From Oscillospiraceae bacterium (GTDB lineage Bacteria > Bacillota > Clostridia > Oscillospirales > CAG-272): a stretch of 11,069 nucleotides of DNA. The stretch spans positions 1 to 11,069 of the forward strand of contig WREN01000050.1 of assembly GCA_009779295.1 (NCBI GenBank). The letters run 5' to 3'. Below the pieces are notes generated by a model. That model worked only from the letters and a program-made list of their open reading frames with translations. It did not search any database and had not been told where the DNA came from. Each line of letters opens with the position of its first letter. The stretch's first letter is position 1. Positions 1 through 5,894 of the stretch are shown piece after piece. The translations under genes were made by a program, and so were the position numbers.

Positions 1-279
1 AGTTGCGACGCAATGGACGGAAATGCTGACGACGTTATAAAAAATCTCGCACTATCAGCGGAATACGCTATAAAATTCATGACGCAAAGGGGTTTTCAAA
101 GGACATCTTTCCTCGTCAACCGTACATCCCATGAAGACGGACATACAGGTTATCCAAACTCAAAGGATAACGAGTGCAAGTCGCGTTTAAATATGATGAA
201 ACGGGATATATTCGATTTTTGCAGAGAAGATGAAAGGTTCATAGAAATCGAGAGAAACCTAACAGAATACGCAAACTAA
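1..279 (+). CDS. C-terminal part of an unrecognised protein (5' truncated)
   Basis: The reading frame is open from base 1 (Ser-Cys-Asp-Ala before the first Met at 13) to a TAA at 277-279, so this is most likely the tail of a longer gene cut by the window edge. The Met codon at 13 has no ribosome binding site visible in the few bases before it. The visible 92 residues are hydrophilic and mixed in charge, with no membrane segment, no signal peptide and no metal-binding motif. The segment AEYAIKFMTQRGFQRTSFLV (about residues 17-36 from that Met) has the alternating helix then strand look of a Rossmann-like or LacI-type sensor lobe, but this is only an impression and I do not assign a family. A hairpin terminator starts within ten bases of the stop codon, which supports this being a real gene end. 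Confidence 0.55.
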   Translation, partial: SCDAMDGNADDVIKNLALSAEYAIKFMTQRGFQRTSFLVNRTSHEDGHTGYPNSKDNECKSRLNMMKRDIFDFCREDERFIEIERNLTEYAN

Positions 280-283
280 AAAG

Positions 284-314
284 AAGAAGCGGTTAAAATT
301 TAACCGCTTCTTTT
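284..314. terminator. Bidirectional intrinsic terminator shared with the end of glyS
   Basis: A perfect 12-bp inverted repeat (286-297 and 299-310, GAAGCGGTTAAA / TTTAACCGCTTC) is followed by TTTT at 311-314 on the plus strand. On the minus strand it is followed by TTCTTTTT (285-278). It can therefore end both the plus-strand gene finishing at 279 and the minus-strand glyS gene. The glyS stop codon (295-293) and its last codons lie inside the hairpin. Confidence 0.85.
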
Positions 315-1684
315 ATATAATCGTTTAATTCTTGTATCGGAATCCGCACCTGCTCCATCGAATCTCTGTCGCGGACGGTCACACAACCGTCGGTTTGCGA
401 ATCGAAGTCGTAAGTGATGCACAACGGCGTACCGATTTCGTCCTGTCGGCGGTAACGTTTGCCGATCGAGCCGGTTTCATCGTAATCGACCATATATTCT
501 TTCGCAAGGGAAGAAAATATCTCGATTGCCTCAGGCGCGAGCTTCTTCGAAAGCGGAAGTATTGCCGCTTTAAACGGCGCTAACGTTGGATGCAAATGCA
601 GTACGGTACGCAGATCGCCCTCTGTGACTTCTTCCTCATCGTACGCATCGCACAAAACTACAAGCGCAAGGCGGGTTGCGCCTATAGCCGGTTCGATGAC
701 ATAGGGAACGTAGCGTTCGTTAGTTTCGGCGTCGAAATATTCTAATGTCTCGCCGGAATGTTCCGCATGCGCTTTCAAATCGAAGTCCGTACGGTCGGCA
801 ACGCCCCATAATTCGCCCCAGCCAAACGGGAACAAGTATTCGAAATCCGTCGTTGCTTTCGAATAATGCGACAATTCTTCGGGCGAATGGTCGCGCAGTT
901 TTAAATTTTCGTCCTTAATACTGAGCGACAGCAAAAAGTTGTGACAAAAATCTTTCCAATATTTAAACCATTCCAAATCCTCGCCGGGCTTGCAGAAAAA
1001 TTCCATTTCCATCTGTTCAAACTCGCGCGTGCGGAAAGTGAAGTTGCCAGGAGTAATTTCATTTCTAAACGATTTGCCTATCTGCGCGACGCCGAACGGA
1101 AGTTTTTTGCGCGTTGTACGCACGATGTTTTTGAAATTCACGAATATGCCCTGCGCCGTTTCAGGACGTAAATAAATTTGCGTCTGCGAATCTTCGGTCA
1201 CGCCTTGGAACGTTTTAAACATCATGTTGAATTTGCGGATAGGTGTAAATTCCGATTTTCCGCAACCGGGGCAGGCGATTTTATTTTCCATTATAAACGC
1301 GGACATTTCATCATTCGTCATCGCTTCGACTCTAACGTCTGAGTTGTTCGCGAGAACCCATTCCTCAATCAGTTTATCGGCGCGGTGACGCATTTTGCAC
1401 GATTTGCAATCTATGAGCGGGTCGTTGAAGTTGACGACATGCCCTGAACCTACCCATACTTCGGGATTCATAAGGATCGCGCTGTCGAGTCCTACGTTAT
1501 AAGGCGATTCCTGCACGAATTTTTTCCACCACGCGCGCTTGACATTATTTAAAAGTTCCACGCCGAGCGGACCGTAATCCCAAGTGTTCGCTAAACCGCC
1601 GTATATTTCCGAACCGCTGTACACGAAACCTCGGTTTTTGCACAAAGCGACTATTTTATCCATTGTTTTTTCGATGTTGTTCAT
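293..1684 (-). CDS. glyS: Glycyl-tRNA synthetase, dimeric class II type
   Basis: This 463-residue cytoplasmic enzyme attaches glycine to tRNA-Gly using ATP. The length and layout match the homodimeric GlyQS of Bacillus-type bacteria, not the alpha2beta2 enzyme. Visible landmarks are the N-terminal YGGLANTWDYGPLG (28-41); two Cys pairs (C93/C96 and C138/C141) that look like a zinc-binding insertion; class II motif 2 around FRNE (206-209) and FEQMEMEFF (222-230); class II motif 3 EPAIGATR (331-338) with the conserved Arg338; and a C-terminal anticodon-binding domain from about 368 to the end. The start ATG (1684-1682) has AGGAGT at 1697-1692, eight bases away. That site overlaps the stop codon of the upstream LCP gene, so the two genes are probably co-transcribed. 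No T-box is visible ahead of it, unlike many glyS genes in this phylum. Confidence 0.97.
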   Translation of the reverse strand: MNNIEKTMDKIVALCKNRGFVYSGSEIYGGLANTWDYGPLGVELLNNVKRAWWKKFVQESPYNVGLDSAILMNPEVWVGSGHVVNFNDPLIDCKSCKMRHRADKLIEEWVLANNSDVRVEAMTNDEMSAFIMENKIACPGCGKSEFTPIRKFNMMFKTFQGVTEDSQTQIYLRPETAQGIFVNFKNIVRTTRKKLPFGVAQIGKSFRNEITPGNFTFRTREFEQMEMEFFCKPGEDLEWFKYWKDFCHNFLLSLSIKDENLKLRDHSPEELSHYSKATTDFEYLFPFGWGELWGVADRTDFDLKAHAEHSGETLEYFDAETNERYVPYVIEPAIGATRLALVVLCDAYDEEEVTEGDLRTVLHLHPTLAPFKAAILPLSKKLAPEAIEIFSSLAKEYMVDYDETGSIGKRYRRQDEIGTPLCITYDFDSQTDGCVTVRDRDSMEQVRIPIQELNDYIKEAVKF

Positions 1685-1691
1685 TTCTTAA

Positions 1692-1697
1692 ACTCCT
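1692..1697 (-). promoter_or_regulatory. glyS ribosome binding site overlapping the LCP stop codon
   Basis: AGGAGT on the minus strand lies seven bases upstream of the glyS ATG. Its first two bases are the last two of the TAG stop codon (1698-1696) of the LCP gene. The overlap supports translational coupling within one operon. Confidence 0.8.
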
Positions 1698-2730
1698 ATT
1701 TGTAAATTCTGTATCTATTTAATGCTTCAGTTATATTCGGTGTAAAATATTCTCCGCTGCCGGATGATTTTGATTCGCCCGGATATGTGACGTCAACTAT
1801 TTCGAATTTCGAGTACGCGAAAATTGTCTCGATATTTTCAGTAAGCGCCGCTTCGTTAAAATTAGTATCTATATATTGAACGCATTTACTGTAAATACTT
1901 ACTGCGTTGCCAATATTGTCAGGGCTGGCCAATTTAGCGAGAATAGTTTTCGCGACTCCGAGCGCTACGGTCATACGCGTGACGTTTCCGTTTGCGTATG
2001 ATCTGTACCGCAGCAATTGTAATAATTTATCTCCGTTAAGACTTTGCGTGCCTTTTTTTAAATTTATCTTATACCCTTCTGTCTTATCCTCATAGCTCAT
2101 ATCTATAGGCACGTCATACGTAATTTCGCCGATAGTATCTACGATTTTTTGGAAATTTTCAATTGAAATGGCGGCGTAATAATTTATTTTCAGTCCTGTG
2201 ACGGCAGTAACTTTATCGGACAAAAATTTAATGTTTTTGTTTTTATACAATGAACCCAGTTGAATATCGACGCCGTCAACCTGAACGATCATATTTGACG
2301 GTATCGACGAGAAAATTATTTTCTTAGTAGTAGGATTGAATTGGATCAGTATTATAGAATCCGCCGTTTCCTCGCGCTCTTTTGCGGGGAATCCCGTTTC
2401 AGATTTGTTCGCTTCCGAAAGGTTGTAATCTTTAAAAATTGCAGGCTGATAATCCGTTCCTATAATCAACACCGTAAAAGTATTTCCGATTATAATAATA
2501 TCGTCGGAATTCTCTTCGGTTTGTCCGTTATTTTCGCTTTCAGGATTATAATTATTGGATGTGTTATTTGTGTTTGAGCTATTATTGCTGTCAGGTCCGT
2601 CACCAAAACCAGGAACAATATTTTCTACCGCGTAACTTACAATAAGCCATGCTATACCGCCGAACATCAAACCCGCTACGCAAAACGTAATAATAAAATT
2701 TTTAATTACAGACAATACTTTCACCACCAT
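1696..2730 (-). CDS. Divergent LytR-CpsA-Psr (LCP) family membrane protein
   Basis: LCP enzymes transfer undecaprenyl-linked glycopolymers to peptidoglycan on the outer face of the membrane. This 344-residue protein has a short cytoplasmic start, one membrane helix (about 10-33), an Asn/Ser/Glu-rich low-complexity linker (45-77) and an LCP-like domain (about 84-265). The domain shows TVLIIGTD (86-93), ADSIILIQFNP (123-133), the IP turn at 143-144, GLKINYYAAISIENF (179-193) and LNGDKLLQLLRYR (231-243). Several usually conserved residues are changed. The family's RSD before the strand is TADS here, IPRD is IPSN (143-146), and the D..R..RQ segment is NVTRMTVAL (249-257). Catalytic competence is therefore doubtful. 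The ATG lies only about five bases downstream of the predicted transcript start and lacks a Shine-Dalgarno sequence. TTG at 2715-2713 (codon 6), preceded by GGTGGTGA, is a good alternative start. It lies directly upstream of glyS. Confidence 0.8.
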   Translation of the reverse strand: MVVKVLSVIKNFIITFCVAGLMFGGIAWLIVSYAVENIVPGFGDGPDSNNSSNTNNTSNNYNPESENNGQTEENSDDIIIIGNTFTVLIIGTDYQPAIFKDYNLSEANKSETGFPAKEREETADSIILIQFNPTTKKIIFSSIPSNMIVQVDGVDIQLGSLYKNKNIKFLSDKVTAVTGLKINYYAAISIENFQKIVDTIGEITYDVPIDMSYEDKTEGYKINLKKGTQSLNGDKLLQLLRYRSYANGNVTRMTVALGVAKTILAKLASPDNIGNAVSIYSKCVQYIDTNFNEAALTENIETIFAYSKFEIVDVTYPGESKSSGSGEYFTPNITEALNRYRIYK

Positions 2731-2741
2731 TCTATTTATTA

Positions 2742-2770
2742 ATTATATTATGAAATTCAAAACTTTTCAA
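2742..2770 (-). promoter_or_regulatory. Sigma-A promoter of the LCP-glyS operon
   Basis: On the minus strand, TTGAAA (2770-2765) and TATAAT (2747-2742) are separated by 17 bases. Transcription would begin near 2735, giving an almost leaderless mRNA if the ATG at 2730 is used. This bears on the start-codon choice for the LCP gene. Confidence 0.75.
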
Positions 2771-2791
2771 GTATATTTTATAAAATACTTG
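2768..2791. repeat. Palindrome between divergent -35 elements
   Basis: CAAGTAT (2768-2774) and ATACTTG (2785-2791) are inverted repeats around an AT-rich, itself nearly palindromic core. Each outer end overlaps a -35 element: TTGAAA for LCP on the minus strand and TTGTAT for tRNA-Arg on the plus strand. It may be an operator or simply mirrored promoter sequence. Confidence 0.5.
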
Positions 2792-2817
2792 TATATTTTA
2801 TTGTTTTGTGATATAAT
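2789..2817 (+). promoter_or_regulatory. Sigma-A promoter of tRNA-Arg
   Basis: TTGTAT (2789-2794), a 17-base spacer and TATAAT (2812-2817) preceded by TGA, an extended -10 element. Transcription would start near 2824, leaving about nine bases of 5' leader before the tRNA. Confidence 0.8.
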
Positions 2818-2832
2818 ATATCATGTTGACCG

Positions 2833-2908
2833 GCGCCCGTAGCTCAGGGGATAGAGCATCCGCCTCCTAAGCGGAGGGTCACGTGTTCGATTCACGTCGG
2901 GCGCGCCA
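2833..2908 (+). tRNA. tRNA-Arg (anticodon CCU), CCA encoded
   Basis: A complete 76-base cloverleaf is visible. The acceptor stem is GCGCCCG (2833-2839) with CGGGCGC (2898-2904). The D arm is GCTC/GAGC. The anticodon stem TCCGC/GCGGA encloses the loop CTCCTAA, giving anticodon CCT for the arginine codon AGG. The T arm is ACGTG/CACGT with loop TTCGATT. The discriminator base is G2905 and CCA (2906-2908) is encoded. It stands alone, not in a tRNA cluster, behind its own promoter. Confidence 0.97.
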
Positions 2909-2911
2909 ATT

Positions 2912-2961
2912 GTCCCATAACCGAACCGTAATTTATGTCCTGGTCGGCTATGGGACTTCTT
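2912..2961 (+). terminator. Hairpin after tRNA-Arg, probable weak terminator
   Basis: GTCCCATA (2912-2919) pairs with TATGGGAC (2949-2956). The stem continues inward as CCGA/TCGG and CC/GG with one mismatch and one bulge, around a 14-base loop. It is followed by TTCTTATGTATTTA, which is T-rich but not a clean T run. Its place four bases after the tRNA CCA fits a tRNA terminator. Another structural role is possible. Confidence 0.5.
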
Positions 2962-2974
2962 ATGTATTTATCGC

Positions 2975-3017
2975 TTGCATTGCAGTAGATTTCCGTCATT
3001 TCATCGCAGCAATGTAA
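2975..3017. repeat. Second inverted repeat between tRNA-Arg and smpB
   Basis: TTGCATTGC (2975-2983) can pair with GCAATGTAA (3009-3017) over nine positions with one G-T wobble, around a 25-base loop. Neither strand has a T run after it, so it is not an obvious terminator. No gene is visible in 2909-3037. Confidence 0.35.
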
Positions 3018-3037
3018 ATTATCCATAAATTGTGGAA

Positions 3038-3496
3038 TTACCTCGCTCTATCCTTCGTCACCCTGTCAATATCCCTCTCATTCTGGCGTTTCGCCATATC
3101 GTCGCGCTTGTCGTACAACTTCTTCCCCTTGCACAACCCAAGATTCACCTTCACGTGCGAATTCGAAAAATACAGCGACAGCGGCACCAGCGTATAACCC
3201 TGCTGCCCAATCAAACCGAACAACCTGCGGATTTCCTTCTTGTGCATGAGTAATTTCTTTTCACGAAGAGGTTCTCTGTTAAAAATATTGCCTTTCTCAT
3301 ACGGACTTATATGGATACCGCTCGCGAAAATTTCGCCGTTTTCGATTTTGCAATACGCATCCTTCAAATTCACGTTCCCGTTGCGGATCGATTTAACTTC
3401 CGTGCCGAACAATTGAATACCGGCTTCATACGTATCTTCGACGAAATAATCGTGATACGCTTTTTTATTTTGCACGATATATTTTTTCTCACCCAT
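3038..3496 (-). CDS. smpB: SsrA-binding protein SmpB
   Basis: SmpB binds tmRNA (SsrA) and helps load it into the A site of stalled ribosomes for trans-translation. The 152-residue length is normal. The family landmarks run in order through the protein: NKKAYHDYFVEDTYEAGIQL (10-29), GTEVKSIRNGNVNLKDAY (31-48), HISPYEKGN (62-70), LHK-like LLMHKKEIRRL (82-92), LVPLSLYF (103-110) and the basic C-terminal tail with GKKLYDKRDD (124-133), which inserts into the ribosome. Residue 14 is Tyr where many homologues have Arg. The start ATG (3496-3494) has a near-perfect GGAGGTGA (3508-3501). Divergent promoters separate it from hom. The tmRNA gene, often a neighbour, is not in the 130 bases downstream or elsewhere in the window that I can see. 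Confidence 0.97.
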   Translation of the reverse strand: MGEKKYIVQNKKAYHDYFVEDTYEAGIQLFGTEVKSIRNGNVNLKDAYCKIENGEIFASGIHISPYEKGNIFNREPLREKKLLMHKKEIRRLFGLIGQQGYTLVPLSLYFSNSHVKVNLGLCKGKKLYDKRDDMAKRQNERDIDRVTKDRAR

Positions 3497-3500
3497 ACAA

Positions 3501-3508
3501 TCACCTCC
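3501..3508 (-). promoter_or_regulatory. Strong smpB ribosome binding site
   Basis: GGAGGTGA on the minus strand, four bases before the ATG, matches the 16S rRNA anti-Shine-Dalgarno sequence almost completely. Confidence 0.85.
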
Positions 3509-3516
3509 GTTTTGAG

Positions 3517-3545
3517 ATTATATCACAAAAATCACAGTTTGTCAA
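3517..3545 (-). promoter_or_regulatory. Consensus sigma-A promoter of smpB
   Basis: TTGACA (3545-3540), a 17-base spacer and TATAAT (3522-3517) preceded by TGA, an extended -10 element. Both hexamers match the consensus perfectly, so strong constitutive expression is expected. The leader would be only about 14 bases. Confidence 0.9.
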
Positions 3546-3566
3546 TTAAAAAATTTTGATAGACTA

Positions 3567-3595
3567 TTGAAAATTGTGACGTATTATGATATAAT
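3567..3595 (+). promoter_or_regulatory. Sigma-A promoter of hom
   Basis: TTGAAA (3567-3572), a 17-base spacer and TATAAT (3590-3595) preceded by TGA. It lies back to back with the smpB promoter. The predicted start is near 3602, giving a leader of about 23 bases with no room for a riboswitch. Confidence 0.85.
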
Positions 3596-3624
3596 AAGAC
3601 AATTTATTATTAGGAGTAGATTGT

Positions 3625-4644
3625 ATGGTGAACATAGCAATATTGGGATTCGGTGTAATCGGCAACGGGGTAGCTGATATAATATCGCAGAATTACAATT
3701 TGATTAAACGACAAATTAACGATGATATTAATATAAAATACATCGTAGATATAAAAGATTTCACAGGACATCCGATGAAAAACAAAATTATTAGCGATTT
3801 CAATATTGTGTTGAACGACTCTGAAATATTAATCGTTGTAGAGATGATAGGCGGTTCGGCGCGGGCGTATGATTATTCAATCGCCGCTTTGAGGGCAGGG
3901 AAGAATGTCGTCACCTCTAACAAAGAAGTAGTCGTGAAATACGGTCACGAACTTATCAAAACCGCCAATGAAAACAACGTTCGTTATTTATTTGAAGCGA
4001 GCGTCGGCGGCGGCATACCGATAATCCGGCAGTTTACAACTTCATTCCTCGGTAACGATATTAACGAAATCGTCGGTATCCTAAACGGCACGACAAACTA
4101 TATCCTCACGCAGATGTCAGAATACGGTAAATCAATGGAAGAAGCGTTGAAGGAAGCGCAACAAAAAGGTTACGCTGAAGCGAATCCCGAAGCGGACGTC
4201 AGCGGCATGGACACATGCCGGAAAATTTGCATACTCGCCGCGCTTGCGTTCGGAGTAATGATTCCGCCGGAAAACGTTGACGTTACTGGTATAAAAAATA
4301 TCAAGAAAGCTGAGAAAGTTAAATTGCTCGGCAGAGCGAAAAAAATCAATGACAAGATACAAATTTCTGTTGCGCCTTATATTGTAAACAATAACAACCC
4401 TTTGGCGAATATAAATGACGTTTACAACGGAATATTAATTCGCGGAAGCGCGGGCGATATAATGTTTTACGGACAGGGCGCCGGCGCTATGCCTACCGCA
4501 AGCGCGGTTTTATCGGATATAATCGATATAATTTTAAACAAAAATTGTCAGCCTAAACAATCGGTTTGGATCGTGGATGACAGCGCTAAATATTATGAAC
4601 CGGTATTAAAAGAAACGGAATTTGATTTAGGTTTAAGATTATAA
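3625..4644 (+). CDS. hom: Homoserine dehydrogenase without the ACT regulatory domain
   Basis: This cytoplasmic NAD(P)-dependent enzyme reduces aspartate semialdehyde to homoserine, the branch point to threonine and methionine. The 339 residues hold an N-terminal Rossmann domain with GFGVIG (8-13), TSNKEVV (97-103), EASVGGGIPIIR (124-135), NGTTNYIL (154-161) and the catalytic-domain stretch DVSGMDTCRK (191-200) with its conserved Asp and Lys. The protein stops at about 339, where many bacterial homologues (roughly 400-430) carry an extra C-terminal ACT domain for threonine feedback. It is also shorter around 224-235, where other family members have a longer segment before KLLG. It may therefore lack threonine inhibition. 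The ATG has AGGAG at 3612-3616, eight bases upstream. No aspartokinase, thrB or thrC gene is next to it. Confidence 0.93.
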   Translation: MVNIAILGFGVIGNGVADIISQNYNLIKRQINDDINIKYIVDIKDFTGHPMKNKIISDFNIVLNDSEILIVVEMIGGSARAYDYSIAALRAGKNVVTSNKEVVVKYGHELIKTANENNVRYLFEASVGGGIPIIRQFTTSFLGNDINEIVGILNGTTNYILTQMSEYGKSMEEALKEAQQKGYAEANPEADVSGMDTCRKICILAALAFGVMIPPENVDVTGIKNIKKAEKVKLLGRAKKINDKIQISVAPYIVNNNNPLANINDVYNGILIRGSAGDIMFYGQGAGAMPTASAVLSDIIDIILNKNCQPKQSVWIVDDSAKYYEPVLKETEFDLGLRL

Positions 4645-4706
4645 TCATAAAAGGCATATATTTTTGTTCCTGTCGGGAAAATATTTTAATAATATTATAT
4701 TTTCTA

Positions 4707-4735
4707 TTGACATATAAAATTTTATTAATTATAAT
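4707..4735 (+). promoter_or_regulatory. Consensus sigma-A promoter of the GGDEF gene
   Basis: TTGACA (4707-4712), a 17-base AT-rich spacer and TATAAT (4730-4735), both perfect consensus hexamers. Transcription would start near 4742, with AAGGA (4758-4762) as the ribosome binding site of the following gene. No convincing terminator for hom precedes it in 4645-4706, only a mismatched short stem around 4664-4690. Confidence 0.88.
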
Positions 4736-4769
4736 AAAAGAGTAGAAGTATTTTTTTAAGGACCCTTTT

Positions 4770-5894
4770 ATGAAAATTAATTTTAAAAAATATTTAAAAA
4801 ATGAATGGAAAAGTATTCCGGATATTATACAAATGATTCATACGATGAATATCAAACGTATTTCATTTGTAGCTATCGGGCTTATTATATTTGAGTTAAT
4901 AAATTTAATCAACAAGATATTTAATGAACATTTATATGTAATAATAGGTATAATTGTACTTTGTTTGATTAATATCATTTATGTTATAATAACTCAAACT
5001 TTGCACAAACAAATATTATCAAATAAGGTATTAACGAAAGTAGCTTTTCTGTCTTATTGGATATTTATAATAATATCGATGTCGCCTTTTTTAATATACG
5101 ATATTATGTATAAATCGAATACACCGTTAAATATCACATTATTATGCGCATTGCTTATTGTTATCCCAATATTTGAACGTCTGGAATTATTTGTAATATT
5201 TTTAAGTCTTTTATCATTTAATATAATTCTTATGGTGATATATGAAGCGCCGATTAATTTTATAATTTATGTGATTGTTATTATCTTGGCTTCGTTATTC
5301 GTTTCAAATTTTGTGCAGTATCAGTATATCCATATGATTGTGCAACTCAATTTTGAAGTGCGTGTTGATTATCTTACCGGCATAATGAATGTCCGCGGAG
5401 GAATGGATAAAGTTCAAACCATTCTGGAATTGACAAAACGCCAGAATACGAGTATAGTTCTGTATATGATCGATATTGACTACTTTAAAAGTTATAACGA
5501 TAAATATGGTCATTTATATGGAGACACCGTTTTAAAATCTGTAGCGAAGGCAATATCTACGACGTTTACCCGTATTTCTGACGTTGTATGCAGATATGGC
5601 GGGGAAGAATTTTTGGTATGCAGCGTAATTAAAAATTCGCATGAAGCGGAGATGATGGCAAATCAAATACAAAAAAACATCAGAAATTTAAATATCGACG
5701 CCCCGAATAAAACTATCTCGCCATACCTTACGGTTAGCGTTGGTTATGTAGTATATAACGCGCAATTCGATGATTATAAATCAGATACAAATATAAATAC
5801 CTTGCTCGGAATAGCGGACACCGCTTTATATAAAGCAAAAAACAGCGGCCGCAATAAAGTTGAATCGTATATTATGCCTTTAATCAATCCTTAA
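4770..5894 (+). CDS. Membrane-bound diguanylate cyclase (GGDEF)
   Basis: The protein makes cyclic di-GMP from two GTP and so signals inside the cell. Of its 374 residues, the first half is an integral membrane region with about six hydrophobic helices (roughly 31-50, 56-77, 92-112, 118-135, 138-158 and 162-183). It matches no sensor family I can name. The cytoplasmic C-terminal half is a complete GGDEF domain: DYLTG (200-204), the metal and substrate region MIDIDYFKSYNDKYGH (233-248), the active-site GGEEF (277-281) and the closing DTALYKAKNSGRN (350-362). An RxxD motif, RISD (268-271), lies exactly five residues before GGEEF, the position of the inhibitory product-binding I-site, so product feedback is likely. 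No EAL or HD-GYP partner is nearby. The gene is AT-rich and ends in a stop overlapping that of the convergent GH20 gene. Confidence 0.93.
   Translation: MKINFKKYLKNEWKSIPDIIQMIHTMNIKRISFVAIGLIIFELINLINKIFNEHLYVIIGIIVLCLINIIYVIITQTLHKQILSNKVLTKVAFLSYWIFIIISMSPFLIYDIMYKSNTPLNITLLCALLIVIPIFERLELFVIFLSLLSFNIILMVIYEAPINFIIYVIVIILASLFVSNFVQYQYIHMIVQLNFEVRVDYLTGIMNVRGGMDKVQTILELTKRQNTSIVLYMIDIDYFKSYNDKYGHLYGDTVLKSVAKAISTTFTRISDVVCRYGGEEFLVCSVIKNSHEAEMMANQIQKNIRNLNIDAPNKTISPYLTVSVGYVVYNAQFDDYKSDTNINTLLGIADTALYKAKNSGRNKVESYIMPLINP

Noticed and set aside
13..279. A complete small 88-residue gene starting at 13
   Set aside because: The frame continues open to base 1 and the ATG has no visible ribosome binding site, so a truncated longer gene is more likely.
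2909..3037. tmRNA (ssrA) next to smpB
   Set aside because: The gap is only about 130 bases, too short for a tmRNA, and shows no tRNA-like acceptor and T-arm ends or tag-peptide frame.
4645..4706. Intrinsic terminator after hom
   Set aside because: The only candidate stem (around TTCC/GGGA near 4670) is short and mismatched and is not followed by a clean T run, so I do not list it.
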